Below are positions 16,841 through 24,326 of a stretch of DNA of 64,000 nt, piece by piece. Source of the DNA: Pseudomonadota bacterium (GTDB lineage Bacteria; Pseudomonadota; Alphaproteobacteria; SP197). The notes below the pieces were generated by a model, which saw only the letters and a program-made list of their open reading frames with translations, did not search any database and had not been told where the DNA came from. The position numbers and the translations under genes are program-made. The stretch's first letter is position 1; each line of letters begins with the position of its first letter. Location of the stretch: positions 62,001-126,000 of the forward strand of contig JBCCIS010000002.1 in assembly GCA_039028155.1 (NCBI GenBank), in the 5' to 3' direction.

Positions 16841-17674
16841 GTGGGCAACATCGTCTGGCTCGCCAGCTATCCGAAGTCCGGCAACACCTGGCTCAGGATG
16901 TTTCTGTTGAACCTCTTTTCCGGATCGGACGATCCGGCTCGCTTGAATGATGTCAGCCGTATGTCGACCAGCGACACCGTAATGCGCTGGTTCCGCGAGG
17001 TTGACGATCGGCCGCCCAAGTCGTGGTCGACCGACGACATCGCCCATTTGCGGCTCAAGGTGCAACGCCATCTGGCGGGGCTGCGTGATGACAGCATTTT
17101 TGTCAAAACACATGCCGCACTGATGCCCATGTGTGGTCAGCCGGCTTTCGACATGTCGGTCAGCGCCGGTGCCATCTACATCGTTCGCAATCCACTCGAC
17201 ATCGTCGACTCTTACGCTCGACATGCGGGCCTTGATCACGACGAGACCATCACTTTGATGTCGACGCCCGGCCACATGCTGCCGCGGACCGATGACCTGA
17301 CGGAGTTCGTGCAAGGCGGTTGGTCGCAGAACGTGGCGAGCTGGACGCAACCCAACCCGGCAGTCCATGTCCTGCGCTACGAAGACATGATCGAGGATAC
17401 GGAGGGGACGTTCGGCAAGGTATGCCAATACCTGACGCTTGACGTGACGCCGGAGCATCTGTCGCGCGCTGTCTCACACTCGCAAATCGCTGTTTTGCGC
17501 CGTCTTGAAGACGAGGACGGCTTTCATGAGCGCACGAAGAACCAGGAGCGTTTCTTCGGTGAAGGCCGCAGCGGTGGGTGGCGTGACGTTCTCAGTGATG
17601 ACCAGGTCGCGCGGTTCGTCGAACGGCACCGTGTGCAGATGGCGCGTTTCGGCTACGTGCCCGACGGCATGTAA
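16841..17674 (+). CDS. Sulfotransferase domain protein, array copy 6
   Basis: A 277-residue protein with a GTG start, the first gene after the repeat-containing gap. The blocks YPKSGNTW, FVKTHAALMPMCG and IYIVRNPLDIVDS are intact. The C-terminal loop reads FFGEGRSGGWRDVL, in which the usual Arg after FF is Gly. If this Arg contacts the 3'-phosphate, as in RKG loops, PAPS affinity may be altered. An AGGAGC sequence lies 12-17 bases before the GTG. A separate promoter at 16753-16840 is possible but not recognised. Confidence 0.88.
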   Translation: MGNIVWLASYPKSGNTWLRMFLLNLFSGSDDPARLNDVSRMSTSDTVMRWFREVDDRPPKSWSTDDIAHLRLKVQRHLAGLRDDSIFVKTHAALMPMCGQPAFDMSVSAGAIYIVRNPLDIVDSYARHAGLDHDETITLMSTPGHMLPRTDDLTEFVQGGWSQNVASWTQPNPAVHVLRYEDMIEDTEGTFGKVCQYLTLDVTPEHLSRAVSHSQIAVLRRLEDEDGFHERTKNQERFFGEGRSGGWRDVLSDDQVARFVERHRVQMARFGYVPDGM

Positions 17675-17683
17675 GGTCGTCCT

Positions 17684-18520
17684 ATGGGCAAGATTCTGTG
17701 GCTCGCCAGCTATCCGAAATCCGGCAACACGTGGCTGCGTCTATTCATCAGCAATCTCCTGGCCGATAGCGCGACACCGTTCGACATCAATCGGATCGGT
17801 GAGGTAACGCTGGCCGAACCGGGTACCGCGGGATTTGCGCTGTTTGATCAACGGCCGTGGCAGGAATGGTCGGATGCCGACATCGCGCGTCTAAGGCCTC
17901 AAGTCCAGGAACGCATCAGTCAGACGCGTGAGGGTGTCATTCCCGCCAAGACACATAGCGCCTTTGTCAAAGTGGGCGGTGTGCCGACGATCAACATGGC
18001 TGTGACCCATGGCGCGGTCTATGTCGTCAGGAATCCGCTCGACGTCGTCATTTCCTACGCTCATCACCAGGGCATCGATATCGACGCGATGATCGACATC
18101 ATGGCGACCGACATGTTCCGCACGCCGACCAATGCGACCAATGTCTATGAAGTCATGGGCAGTTGGTCACAGCATGTGGCGAGCTGGACGGCGTCAGAGA
18201 GTCCCATGGTCCATGTCATGCGTTACGAAGACATGGTCGCCGATGCGGGCTCTGCCTTCAGCGACCTCGCGGCTTTCATGCGTGTCCAGACGACGCCGGA
18301 GAAGATCGAACGCTCGGTACAGCACGCGGCGTTCGACACGGCCAGAAAGATGGAAGCGAAGACGGGCTTCGTCGAACGCACGCCGGTGCAGGATCACTTC
18401 TTCCGGTCGGGCCGCGTAGCGGAATGGCGCGAGGTGTTGAGCGAGTCTCAGGTGCAGAGGATCGTCGAGGCACATCACCAGCAGATGGCGCGCTTCGGCT
18501 ATCTACCGGACGGGCCATAG
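17684..18520 (+). CDS. Sulfotransferase domain protein, array copy 7
   Basis: A 278-residue protein starting 9 bp after copy 6. YPKSGNTW, PAKTHSAFVKVGG and VYVVRNPLDVVIS are present. The C-terminal loop is FFRSGRVAEWREVL, with AEW replacing the usual GGW/GxW, a departure from the RKGxxGxW pattern. Residues 130-150 (MIDIMATDMFRTPTNAT) resemble those of copies 1, 4 and 8 (MATxx). An in-frame overlap with other large open frames is coincidental. Confidence 0.88.
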   Translation: MGKILWLASYPKSGNTWLRLFISNLLADSATPFDINRIGEVTLAEPGTAGFALFDQRPWQEWSDADIARLRPQVQERISQTREGVIPAKTHSAFVKVGGVPTINMAVTHGAVYVVRNPLDVVISYAHHQGIDIDAMIDIMATDMFRTPTNATNVYEVMGSWSQHVASWTASESPMVHVMRYEDMVADAGSAFSDLAAFMRVQTTPEKIERSVQHAAFDTARKMEAKTGFVERTPVQDHFFRSGRVAEWREVLSESQVQRIVEAHHQQMARFGYLPDGP

Positions 18521-18528
18521 GCTGCGCG

Positions 18529-19371
18529 ATGGGTTCCATTGTCTGGATTGCCAGCTATCCGAAATCCGGCAACACGTGGCTGCGTGCCTTCCTGCACAAC
18601 GTGTTGCACGACAAGGGCGGACCGCTTGATCTTAATGCCCTGTCGAAGTCGTCGCGCAGCGATGCATGGCGTCCCGATTTCGAACGGGTTGCCGACCAGC
18701 CGCTCGACGAATTGGGCGATGCGGGTATCGCCGCGCTCAGGGCACCGGTGCAGCGCTCGCTTGCCGGATCAGGCGCTGCCACCATGCTGGTCAAGACCCA
18801 TTCGGCGCTAACCCGCGTCGGTGGCAAGCCAAGCCACGCGACCGACGTCACGGCGGGCGCCGTCTATCTGGTGCGCGATCCGCGCGACGTCGCCGTTTCC
18901 TATGCCGATCATCTGGCGGTGACCATTGATCGGATCATCGAGATCATGGCGACCGAACATGCCCACACCCGGCTCGATGACACCCATGTTACGGAGTTCC
19001 CCGGCAGCTGGTCGCAGAACGTCGCGACGTGGACGGCATCGGGCAACGACCGTGTCCATGCCGTTCGCTACGAGGACCTGCTTGGCGACCCCGAGACGAC
19101 CTTTGCGGGCATCATGCAGTTTCTCGGCATCAAATCCGACGATCAGGTGTTTCGCCACGCGCTCGCCAACACGTCCTTTGACCAGCTCAGCCGCCAGGAA
19201 AGGGATAGCGGCTTCATCGAACGCTCGCATCGCCAGGACCAGTTCTTTCGCGCCGGACAATCCGGCGCGTGGCGTCAAGTGCTGACCGATGAACAGTCTG
19301 CCCGTATTGTGGCGGATCACGGCGCGCAGATGGCACGGTTCGGTTATGGAAACGGCGGACATGACGGGTGA
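18529..19371 (+). CDS. Sulfotransferase domain protein, array copy 8
   Basis: A 280-residue protein. The frame is open from 18163, but the family start MGSIVWIASYPKSGNTW fixes the ATG at 18529, eight bases after copy 7. The 3'-phosphate motif reads VYLVRDPRDVAVSYADH, closer to the classic RxPRDxxxS of other sulfotransferases than the RNPLD of copies 1-7, so this copy may be the oldest branch or separately acquired. KTHSAL and FFRAGQSGAWRQVL are intact. The C-terminus (FGYGNGGHDG) departs from the FGYVPDGF ending and overlaps the start of the PLP-protein gene by 11 bases. Confidence 0.9.
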   Translation: MGSIVWIASYPKSGNTWLRAFLHNVLHDKGGPLDLNALSKSSRSDAWRPDFERVADQPLDELGDAGIAALRAPVQRSLAGSGAATMLVKTHSALTRVGGKPSHATDVTAGAVYLVRDPRDVAVSYADHLAVTIDRIIEIMATEHAHTRLDDTHVTEFPGSWSQNVATWTASGNDRVHAVRYEDLLGDPETTFAGIMQFLGIKSDDQVFRHALANTSFDQLSRQERDSGFIERSHRQDQFFRAGQSGAWRQVLTDEQSARIVADHGAQMARFGYGNGGHDG

Positions 19372-20050
19372 TGAGATAGACGTTGCGGCAAACCTTGCGG
19401 ACGTGCACGCGGCGATCGCGGTTGCCGCGCGCGATGCCGGAAGAGAGGGCGGCGACATAACCTTGATCGCGGTCAGCAAGACCCACGACGCCGATCACAT
19501 TCTCCCGGTCATCGAAGCCGGTCATCGTGTGTTCGGCGAGAACCGCGTGCAGGAGGCGGAGACAAAGTGGCCGGCCCTGAAGCAACAATTCACCGATATC
19601 GAACTGCATCTGATAGGCCCGCTGCAGACCAACAAGGCCAAGAACGCCGTCGCCCTGTTCGATGTCATCCAGACCATCGACCGCGAAAAGCTGGTCCATG
19701 CGCTCGTCAAGGAGATGACCAAGCAGGATCGCCATCCCGCCTGCTTTGTGCAGGTCAACACCGGCGAAGAACCGCAGAAGGCCGGCGTGCTGCCCGATGA
19801 TACCGACGGGCTGGTCACCGTCGCCCGCGATGCCGGGCTGAACGTGGTCGGCCTGATGTGCATTCCGCCGTTCGACGAGGAGCCATCCATGCACTTCGCG
19901 CTGCTGCGCGAGATCGCGGTGCGCAACGGACTTGACCGGCTCTCGATGGGGATGAGCGGCGACTATCCGGTCGCCGTCACCTTTGGCGCGACCCATGTGC
20001 GCGTCGGAACGGCGATCTTCGGCCATCGACCGCCGTTGCCGTCCGCCTGA
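19361..20050 (+). CDS. YggS/PLPBP-family pyridoxal phosphate homeostasis protein
   Basis: A protein of 229 residues from ATG 19361 with the alanine-racemase-like TIM barrel of the YggS family. ITLIAVSKTHDAD contains the PLP-binding Lys. The segments VFGENRVQEAETKW, LHLIGPLQTNKAKNA, and LSMGMSGDYPVAVTFGATHVRVGTAIFG (the PLP phosphate-binding region) are all hallmarks. These proteins buffer free PLP and are not known to catalyse a reaction. An ATG at 19346 is a possible alternative start. It overlaps sulfotransferase copy 8 by 11 bases, so it is probably translated from the end of the array transcript, although no functional link is known. Confidence 0.95.
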   Translation: MTGDEIDVAANLADVHAAIAVAARDAGREGGDITLIAVSKTHDADHILPVIEAGHRVFGENRVQEAETKWPALKQQFTDIELHLIGPLQTNKAKNAVALFDVIQTIDREKLVHALVKEMTKQDRHPACFVQVNTGEEPQKAGVLPDDTDGLVTVARDAGLNVVGLMCIPPFDEEPSMHFALLREIAVRNGLDRLSMGMSGDYPVAVTFGATHVRVGTAIFGHRPPLPSA

Positions 20051-20058
20051 CGGTCAGG

Positions 20059-20568
20059 TCACCGGGGTTCGACCACCAGGCGTGACTGCGGTGTCAGCCG
20101 CGACAGGATCCAAAGGAAGTCGTCGCGCGAAAAGGCGACGCAGCCTTCCGTCGCGCTGTAGTCGGGGCGCGCCAGATGCAGAAAAATCGCGCTGCCCCGT
20201 CCTGGGACTGGCGGGTTGTCGTTGTAGCCGACATCGACGACGAGATCGTAGAGATGATCGCCGCGCCACATGACCTCATGACCCTTCCAGAACGGCCGTT
20301 TGACCGGACGGTTGTAGTCGGGGTCGCTCGGGTCGTCGCACCAGCCGTCGGCCGGCGTCAGGGTGATGCGGGGCAGGCCGGTCTGCGGATCGCGGATGCG
20401 GTCGGGGCGGTAGTAAAGACGGCGCAACGGGAAATCACCCGCCGGTGTCGCGCCGTCTCCTTCCAGCTTGAAACGCCGAACGCCGCCGCGGCCGACGGCA
20501 CAGCGAAATCGGCGCCGTCCGAGCTTGGCGTGGCCGTCCGGCGAGACAACCAGGTCACCCGTCGCCAT
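20059..20568 (-). CDS. L,D-transpeptidase (YkuD) family protein
   Basis: A protein of 169 residues. The YkuD signature is near the C-terminus: the conserved His in IFLHLARPDYSATEGCVAFS and the catalytic Cys in TEGCVAFS. Members crosslink peptidoglycan 3-3 or attach lipoproteins to it, using a Cys acyl-enzyme. Here no signal peptide or LysM domain is present, so this short form matches the L,D-transpeptidase-like proteins of alphaproteobacteria whose location is unclear. The start overlaps the stop of the upstream Lon-like gene (TGATG), implying coupling. It converges with yggS, 8 bp apart. Confidence 0.88.
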   Translation of the reverse strand: MATGDLVVSPDGHAKLGRRRFRCAVGRGGVRRFKLEGDGATPAGDFPLRRLYYRPDRIRDPQTGLPRITLTPADGWCDDPSDPDYNRPVKRPFWKGHEVMWRGDHLYDLVVDVGYNDNPPVPGRGSAIFLHLARPDYSATEGCVAFSRDDFLWILSRLTPQSRLVVEPR

Positions 20569-22955
20569 CAGCGCCCGGCCAGGCGCACGGCGCCGCGTTC
20601 GGTCAGCGCTTGGTCGAACGCCTCAAGCTGCGCCATGGCAAGACCGAACACGCTGTCTGGCAGGTAGTTGCCGTCGGCATCCGGTTCGCCGGCGGGCCGG
20701 CCGGTCAAAATCTCTATGGCGTCGCTCACCCGTGTCGCGCTCCAGATATGGAACCGGCCTTCGGACACCGCATCGACGATCTCCGGTTTCAGTATCAGGT
20801 TGCGTTCGTTGGCCGCCGGTACCAGCGCACCCTGGTTACCGGTCAAGCCACGTTCCGAACAGATCCTGTAGAAACCTTCGATCTTTTCGATGGCACCACC
20901 GATCGTCTGAACGTCGCCGGCCTGGTTGATCGATCCGGTCATGGCGATGTCCTGGCGCAACGGCAGGCCCGAGAGCGCCGACAGGATCGCGCAGACCTCG
21001 GCAAGCGACGCGCTGTCGCCCTCGACGCCGCCATAGGACTGCTCGAACGTGATGGAGCACGAAAAGGAGAGAGGGAAGCGCCGGGCGAACAGGCCCGACA
21101 AAAAACCCTCGACGATCAACGCGCCCTTCTGCTGGATTGGCCCGCCCATGTTGACCATGCGTTCGATGTTCACGACGCCGTAGGAGCCGACCGAGGCGCG
21201 CGCGGTTATGCGTGACGGCAGACCGAAGGTGTGATCGCCCACGTCCAGATAGACCAGGCCGTTGACCTGGCCCGGCGTGGCGCCGTCGGTATCGATCATG
21301 ACCGAGCCTTTTTCGATCTGCTCCTGGCTGCGGTCTTCGGGCCGGCTATTGCGCCTGAGGCGCTCGTTGAGCGCCTTTTCGACCTGCTCGGCGGTCAAGG
21401 GCTGGTCTTTGCCGCACAACAGGCAGGCCTCGGTCAGGACGTCTTCGACCAGTTCGAACCGTGCCGAGAGTTTGTCCCGGTCGGACGCCCAGCGCGCGGC
21501 GTGGCCCATCAGGTTATCGATGGCGCCGGCGTCGCAGACCTTCCCGGCTCTTCTGGCCGCCCTTTGGATCAGGCGCGCGAACGTCTGAATGTTGACGTTG
21601 TCGCTATCGGCTTCGACCTCGCCGTCGATCTCGGCCTTGATCTTGAAAAAGGTTCGGAAGTCCGAATCAAGGGTCAGGAAACGCCGATACCATATCGGCG
21701 CGCCGATCAAGATGACCTTCACGTCCAACGGTATCGGCTTGGGTTGCGGTGTGCCGGTCATAGGCACGCCGCCGAAACGATAGAGCTCCTCGATCCGAAT
21801 CTCGTTGTCGCGAAGCGCGCCTTTCAAGAAGTGCCACGTCGCCGCTTCGGCGGCGATCGCCTCGGCGCGCAGGACAAGAATGCCGCCATTGGCGCGGTGC
21901 AGGGCGCCGCCGCGGATCATCGTGAAATCGGTCTGCAGCGTGCCGCTGACCGGCCGGTACTCGATCGAGCCGAAAATGTTCTGATAGGTCGGGTTGGCTT
22001 CCAGCACGACGTTTGGATGTTTGGTGTCGCCGTTGTCGACCAACAGGTTGACCGCATAGCGCGTCATCGGGTCCTGCTGGACCTGGCTTTCCGGCGCTTC
22101 GTGCACCTGAAACAGATGCAGGTTGTCCAGGATGTCGTTCCTCAGCTCGACCAGCCAACGGCGCAGACCGGGATGGGCGGCATATTCCTCTTCCAAGTCG
22201 GTCAGCAGCGTGCCCGTCGTCTCATCGGCGATGCGGCGGTTTATCTCGCGGATGTTGCGCGCCAGGTCGACCTCGGCGCGCCGGGCCGTCGCGCGCATCT
22301 CTACCATGGCCGGATTCAGCCGATCGATCGCCTGCTCCAGGCGCTTGCGCTCGTCATCCGGCAACGCCATCAGCTCTTCCTGACTGCGCGGCTTGCCGTC
22401 TTCGCCCAAGACGACCAGCGACAGACCCTGTTGGCTGGACCACACATCCAGTCCCTCGGCCCGCGCCTGTTCACGCAGCCCGCCATAGGCCTCGTCCAAG
22501 TGTTTTTTGGTGCGTTCCTGCTCGGTACGCACCTCGTCGGCATAGGCATCGCCGGTGAATGCCTTGCGAAGCGCCTCGGTGATGGCCGGCACCAGCTCGC
22601 TCATGTCGTCGCGGAAGCGGCGGCCCTTACCGGCGGGCAGGCGGATCGGGCGCGGTTTGTGAGGGCGACGGAAGTTGTTCAGATAGATCCAGTCGTCTGA
22701 CGGATCCTGGCCTTCGATGTGGTCCTTCACATAGGTCAGCGTTGCATCCATGCGGCCGGTACGGTCCTCGCCCAGCACGAAGATGTTGTAACCGATGTCC
22801 TTGATCGGCAGGGCGAAGTCCAGGGCTTCGCGGGCGCGCTTGTGACTCGGCAGATCGAACAGGCGGATATCGTCGTCATCGGCTTCGGGCAAGGTGAAGC
22901 GGTCAGCGAACGACGGTTTGCCGACCTGGTCGGCGCGCAGGGCTTTTGCGGTCAT
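20568..22955 (-). CDS. Lon-like ATP-dependent protease (AAA_32 / LonB-type architecture)
   Basis: A 795-residue protein. The C-terminal Lon protease domain has the Ser-Lys dyad: Ser in GVEGDSASLAEV and Lys in GGAIEKIEGF, exactly 43 residues apart as in E. coli Lon. The N-terminal half matches the AAA_32 type. Where the Walker A would be there is NIFVLGEDRTGRMDA, with neither the usual Lys nor Ser/Thr, and a helical middle (residues about 170-300) replaces the Lon N-domain. The start at 22955 (MTAKALRADQ) is chosen because 66 further upstream in-frame codons run through a dispersed repeat. Substrates are unknown. It is translationally coupled to the L,D-transpeptidase. Confidence 0.9.
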   Translation of the reverse strand: MTAKALRADQVGKPSFADRFTLPEADDDDIRLFDLPSHKRAREALDFALPIKDIGYNIFVLGEDRTGRMDATLTYVKDHIEGQDPSDDWIYLNNFRRPHKPRPIRLPAGKGRRFRDDMSELVPAITEALRKAFTGDAYADEVRTEQERTKKHLDEAYGGLREQARAEGLDVWSSQQGLSLVVLGEDGKPRSQEELMALPDDERKRLEQAIDRLNPAMVEMRATARRAEVDLARNIREINRRIADETTGTLLTDLEEEYAAHPGLRRWLVELRNDILDNLHLFQVHEAPESQVQQDPMTRYAVNLLVDNGDTKHPNVVLEANPTYQNIFGSIEYRPVSGTLQTDFTMIRGGALHRANGGILVLRAEAIAAEAATWHFLKGALRDNEIRIEELYRFGGVPMTGTPQPKPIPLDVKVILIGAPIWYRRFLTLDSDFRTFFKIKAEIDGEVEADSDNVNIQTFARLIQRAARRAGKVCDAGAIDNLMGHAARWASDRDKLSARFELVEDVLTEACLLCGKDQPLTAEQVEKALNERLRRNSRPEDRSQEQIEKGSVMIDTDGATPGQVNGLVYLDVGDHTFGLPSRITARASVGSYGVVNIERMVNMGGPIQQKGALIVEGFLSGLFARRFPLSFSCSITFEQSYGGVEGDSASLAEVCAILSALSGLPLRQDIAMTGSINQAGDVQTIGGAIEKIEGFYRICSERGLTGNQGALVPAANERNLILKPEIVDAVSEGRFHIWSATRVSDAIEILTGRPAGEPDADGNYLPDSVFGLAMAQLEAFDQALTERGAVRLAGR

Positions 22956-23354
22956 GATGGGCGCGTTTCTCCGTGGCGAGAGGCCGGCAAGACGATGCGG
23001 CGACCTGACAGTATGTAAGCTAGAGCATTTCCCATTCAAACGGCATCGCCGGCCCGCTCCCCCGCCCGGCCACCCATGGCAGCATCCTCGGGGTGGCCTC
23101 AGCGAAAACGCCTCTCGGCGTTTTGCCCCAGAGGGCGGGGAGGGGGCCGGCAACGGTTCCGGGAAAACGACAAAGCCCTTGGCGAGGCGGCGTCCAAGGC
23201 CGTTGATGGCCGGGCTGCCAGACAGCGCGCGCCTTCACATGTCCGTCAGGCCGCTGTGAGCGGCCCGCCATGGATTGCCTCCGCATGGCCCCTTGCGGCG
23301 CGAGGGGCGCCCACCCTAACCTCGCTCCCACCAACTCGGGGATAGAAGGCGCCT
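22956..23354. other. Divergent intergenic region containing a dispersed repeat
   Basis: This 399-bp spacer separates the leftward Lon-like gene and the rightward esterase gene. About 145 bp is repeat copy B. The rest (23166-23354) shows no gene with family-like sequence; open frames in it are readings of the repeat. Promoters for both flanking genes should lie here but were not recognised. Confidence 0.5.
23021..23165. repeat. Dispersed palindromic repeat, copy B (long form)
   Basis: The outer arms are GCCGGCCCGCTCCCCCGCCC (23048-23067) and the near-complement GGGCGGGGAGGGGGCCGGC (23133-23151). A second palindrome with arms GGCCACCC/GGGTGGCC (23068-23075 and 23091-23098) surrounds the centre ATGGCAGCATCCTCG. 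A third hairpin GCGAAAACGCC-TCTC-GGCGTTTTGC is at 23102-23126. The left flank is TAGAGCATTTCCCATTCAAACGGCATC. This copy is the best reference for the family. Confidence 0.88.
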
Positions 23355-24260
23355 ATGCCATCAGACACGTTCCGCGGCCTCAGCCGCGAGGAGCTTGACG
23401 CACAATACGATCTGCGTGGCCGGGTCACTGACCACCAAGCTTTCTTTGACAGCTACGACGCCTTGAGCGAGCAGACGCGCAATGGCTTTCGCGGCAACTA
23501 CAATGTGTCTTATGGCCCCGATTCCGGCCAGAAACTGGATATCTTCCCAGCGTCCGAACCCGGCGCGCCCGTTGTCATGTTCATCCACGGCGGTTACTGG
23601 CGTTCACTCGACAAGGGCAATTTCAGCTTTGTCGCCATGGGTCTGGCGCCCGCCAGCGCGACGGTGGCGGTCATCAACTACGATTTGGCGCCATCTGTCG
23701 ACATGGATGTCATTGTCCGCCAGTGCCGCGAGGCCGCCGTTTGGCTGCACGACAACGCGTCCAACTGGAACGGTGACGGCCAGCGGCTCTATCTCAGCGG
23801 ACACTCGGCCGGCGGGCATCTGGCAGCCATGATCCTGGCGACCGACTGGTCGGGTTTCACGGAAAACCGGATCCATCCGGGATTTGTGCGCGGCATGGTG
23901 GCGATCAGCGGCCTGTACGATCTGGACGTCCTGCGTTCGACATTCTTAAACGCCGATCTGCGGCTGGATGCGCATGCGGCCGCGCGCAACAGCCCGGTCC
24001 GATTGGCGCCCTTCATGCCCAGACCGCATGTACCGGTGCACCTTGCCGTCGGTATCGACGAAACCGACGAGTTTCACCGTAATCTCGCGCAATATGCGGA
24101 TGCCCTGGACAGCGCGGGCGTGCCGGTTACGGCGCAAACCATGCCCGGACATCATCACTTTTCTATTATCGAGGAGCTCGCGGAGCCGAATAGCGCGCTT
24201 TCCAGCCGTTTCATTCAAATGATCCAGGCTGATGCACAGCGCGAAAACGACACTATATAG
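23355..24260 (+). CDS. Alpha/beta-hydrolase (carboxylesterase / kynurenine-formamidase-like)
   Basis: A protein of 301 residues. The oxyanion-hole motif HGGYW (in VMFIHGGYWRSLDKG) and the nucleophile elbow GHSAGGH place it in the hormone-sensitive-lipase-like group. HGGYW in particular is shared with arylformamidases and many bacterial esterases. The catalytic His is probably in PGHHHFSIIEEL near the C-terminus, with Asp in GIDETDEF. It probably hydrolyses small acyl esters or formamides in the cytoplasm. No tryptophan-degradation genes lie nearby, so kynurenine formamidase activity is only one option. A GC hairpin follows the gene. Confidence 0.88.
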   Translation: MPSDTFRGLSREELDAQYDLRGRVTDHQAFFDSYDALSEQTRNGFRGNYNVSYGPDSGQKLDIFPASEPGAPVVMFIHGGYWRSLDKGNFSFVAMGLAPASATVAVINYDLAPSVDMDVIVRQCREAAVWLHDNASNWNGDGQRLYLSGHSAGGHLAAMILATDWSGFTENRIHPGFVRGMVAISGLYDLDVLRSTFLNADLRLDAHAAARNSPVRLAPFMPRPHVPVHLAVGIDETDEFHRNLAQYADALDSAGVPVTAQTMPGHHHFSIIEELAEPNSALSSRFIQMIQADAQRENDTI

Positions 24261-24272
24261 AGCAGCATATGA

Positions 24273-24290
24273 CGAAGCCTTCGGGCTTCG
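24273..24290 (+). terminator. Hairpin after the esterase gene
   Basis: CGAAGCC-TTCG-GGCTTCG, a perfect 7-bp stem with a UUCG-type loop, 13 bp after the esterase stop and 37 bp before the response-regulator start. It lacks a T-run, so it may be a weak terminator or a transcript-end stabiliser. Confidence 0.45.
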
Positions 24291-24326
24291 ATCCCGATTT
24301 GTTCATGCCCGAAGGGGAACTCGCCC

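Noticed and set aside
18163-18528. A 402-codon version of the eighth sulfotransferase starting at 18163
   Set aside because: The first 122 codons lie inside copy 7 in another frame. The shared MGxIVWxASYPKSGNTW opening fixes the start at 18529.
12414-19371. Regular DNA repeats of the sulfotransferase array considered as a CRISPR or satellite array
   Set aside because: The repeats are the start codons and PAPS-loop codons of full-length genes spaced about 850 bp, with intact reading frames.
21231-22700. A 489-codon open frame opposite the Lon-like gene
   Set aside because: It is antisense to a gene with clear Lon motifs, and its composition looks like a shadow frame.
23020-23334. Open frames within the dispersed repeats (for example a leftward frame reading GKTPRGVFAEAT, also in the repeat near 28700)
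   Set aside because: The same peptide appears wherever the repeat appears. It is repeat translation, not a conserved protein.
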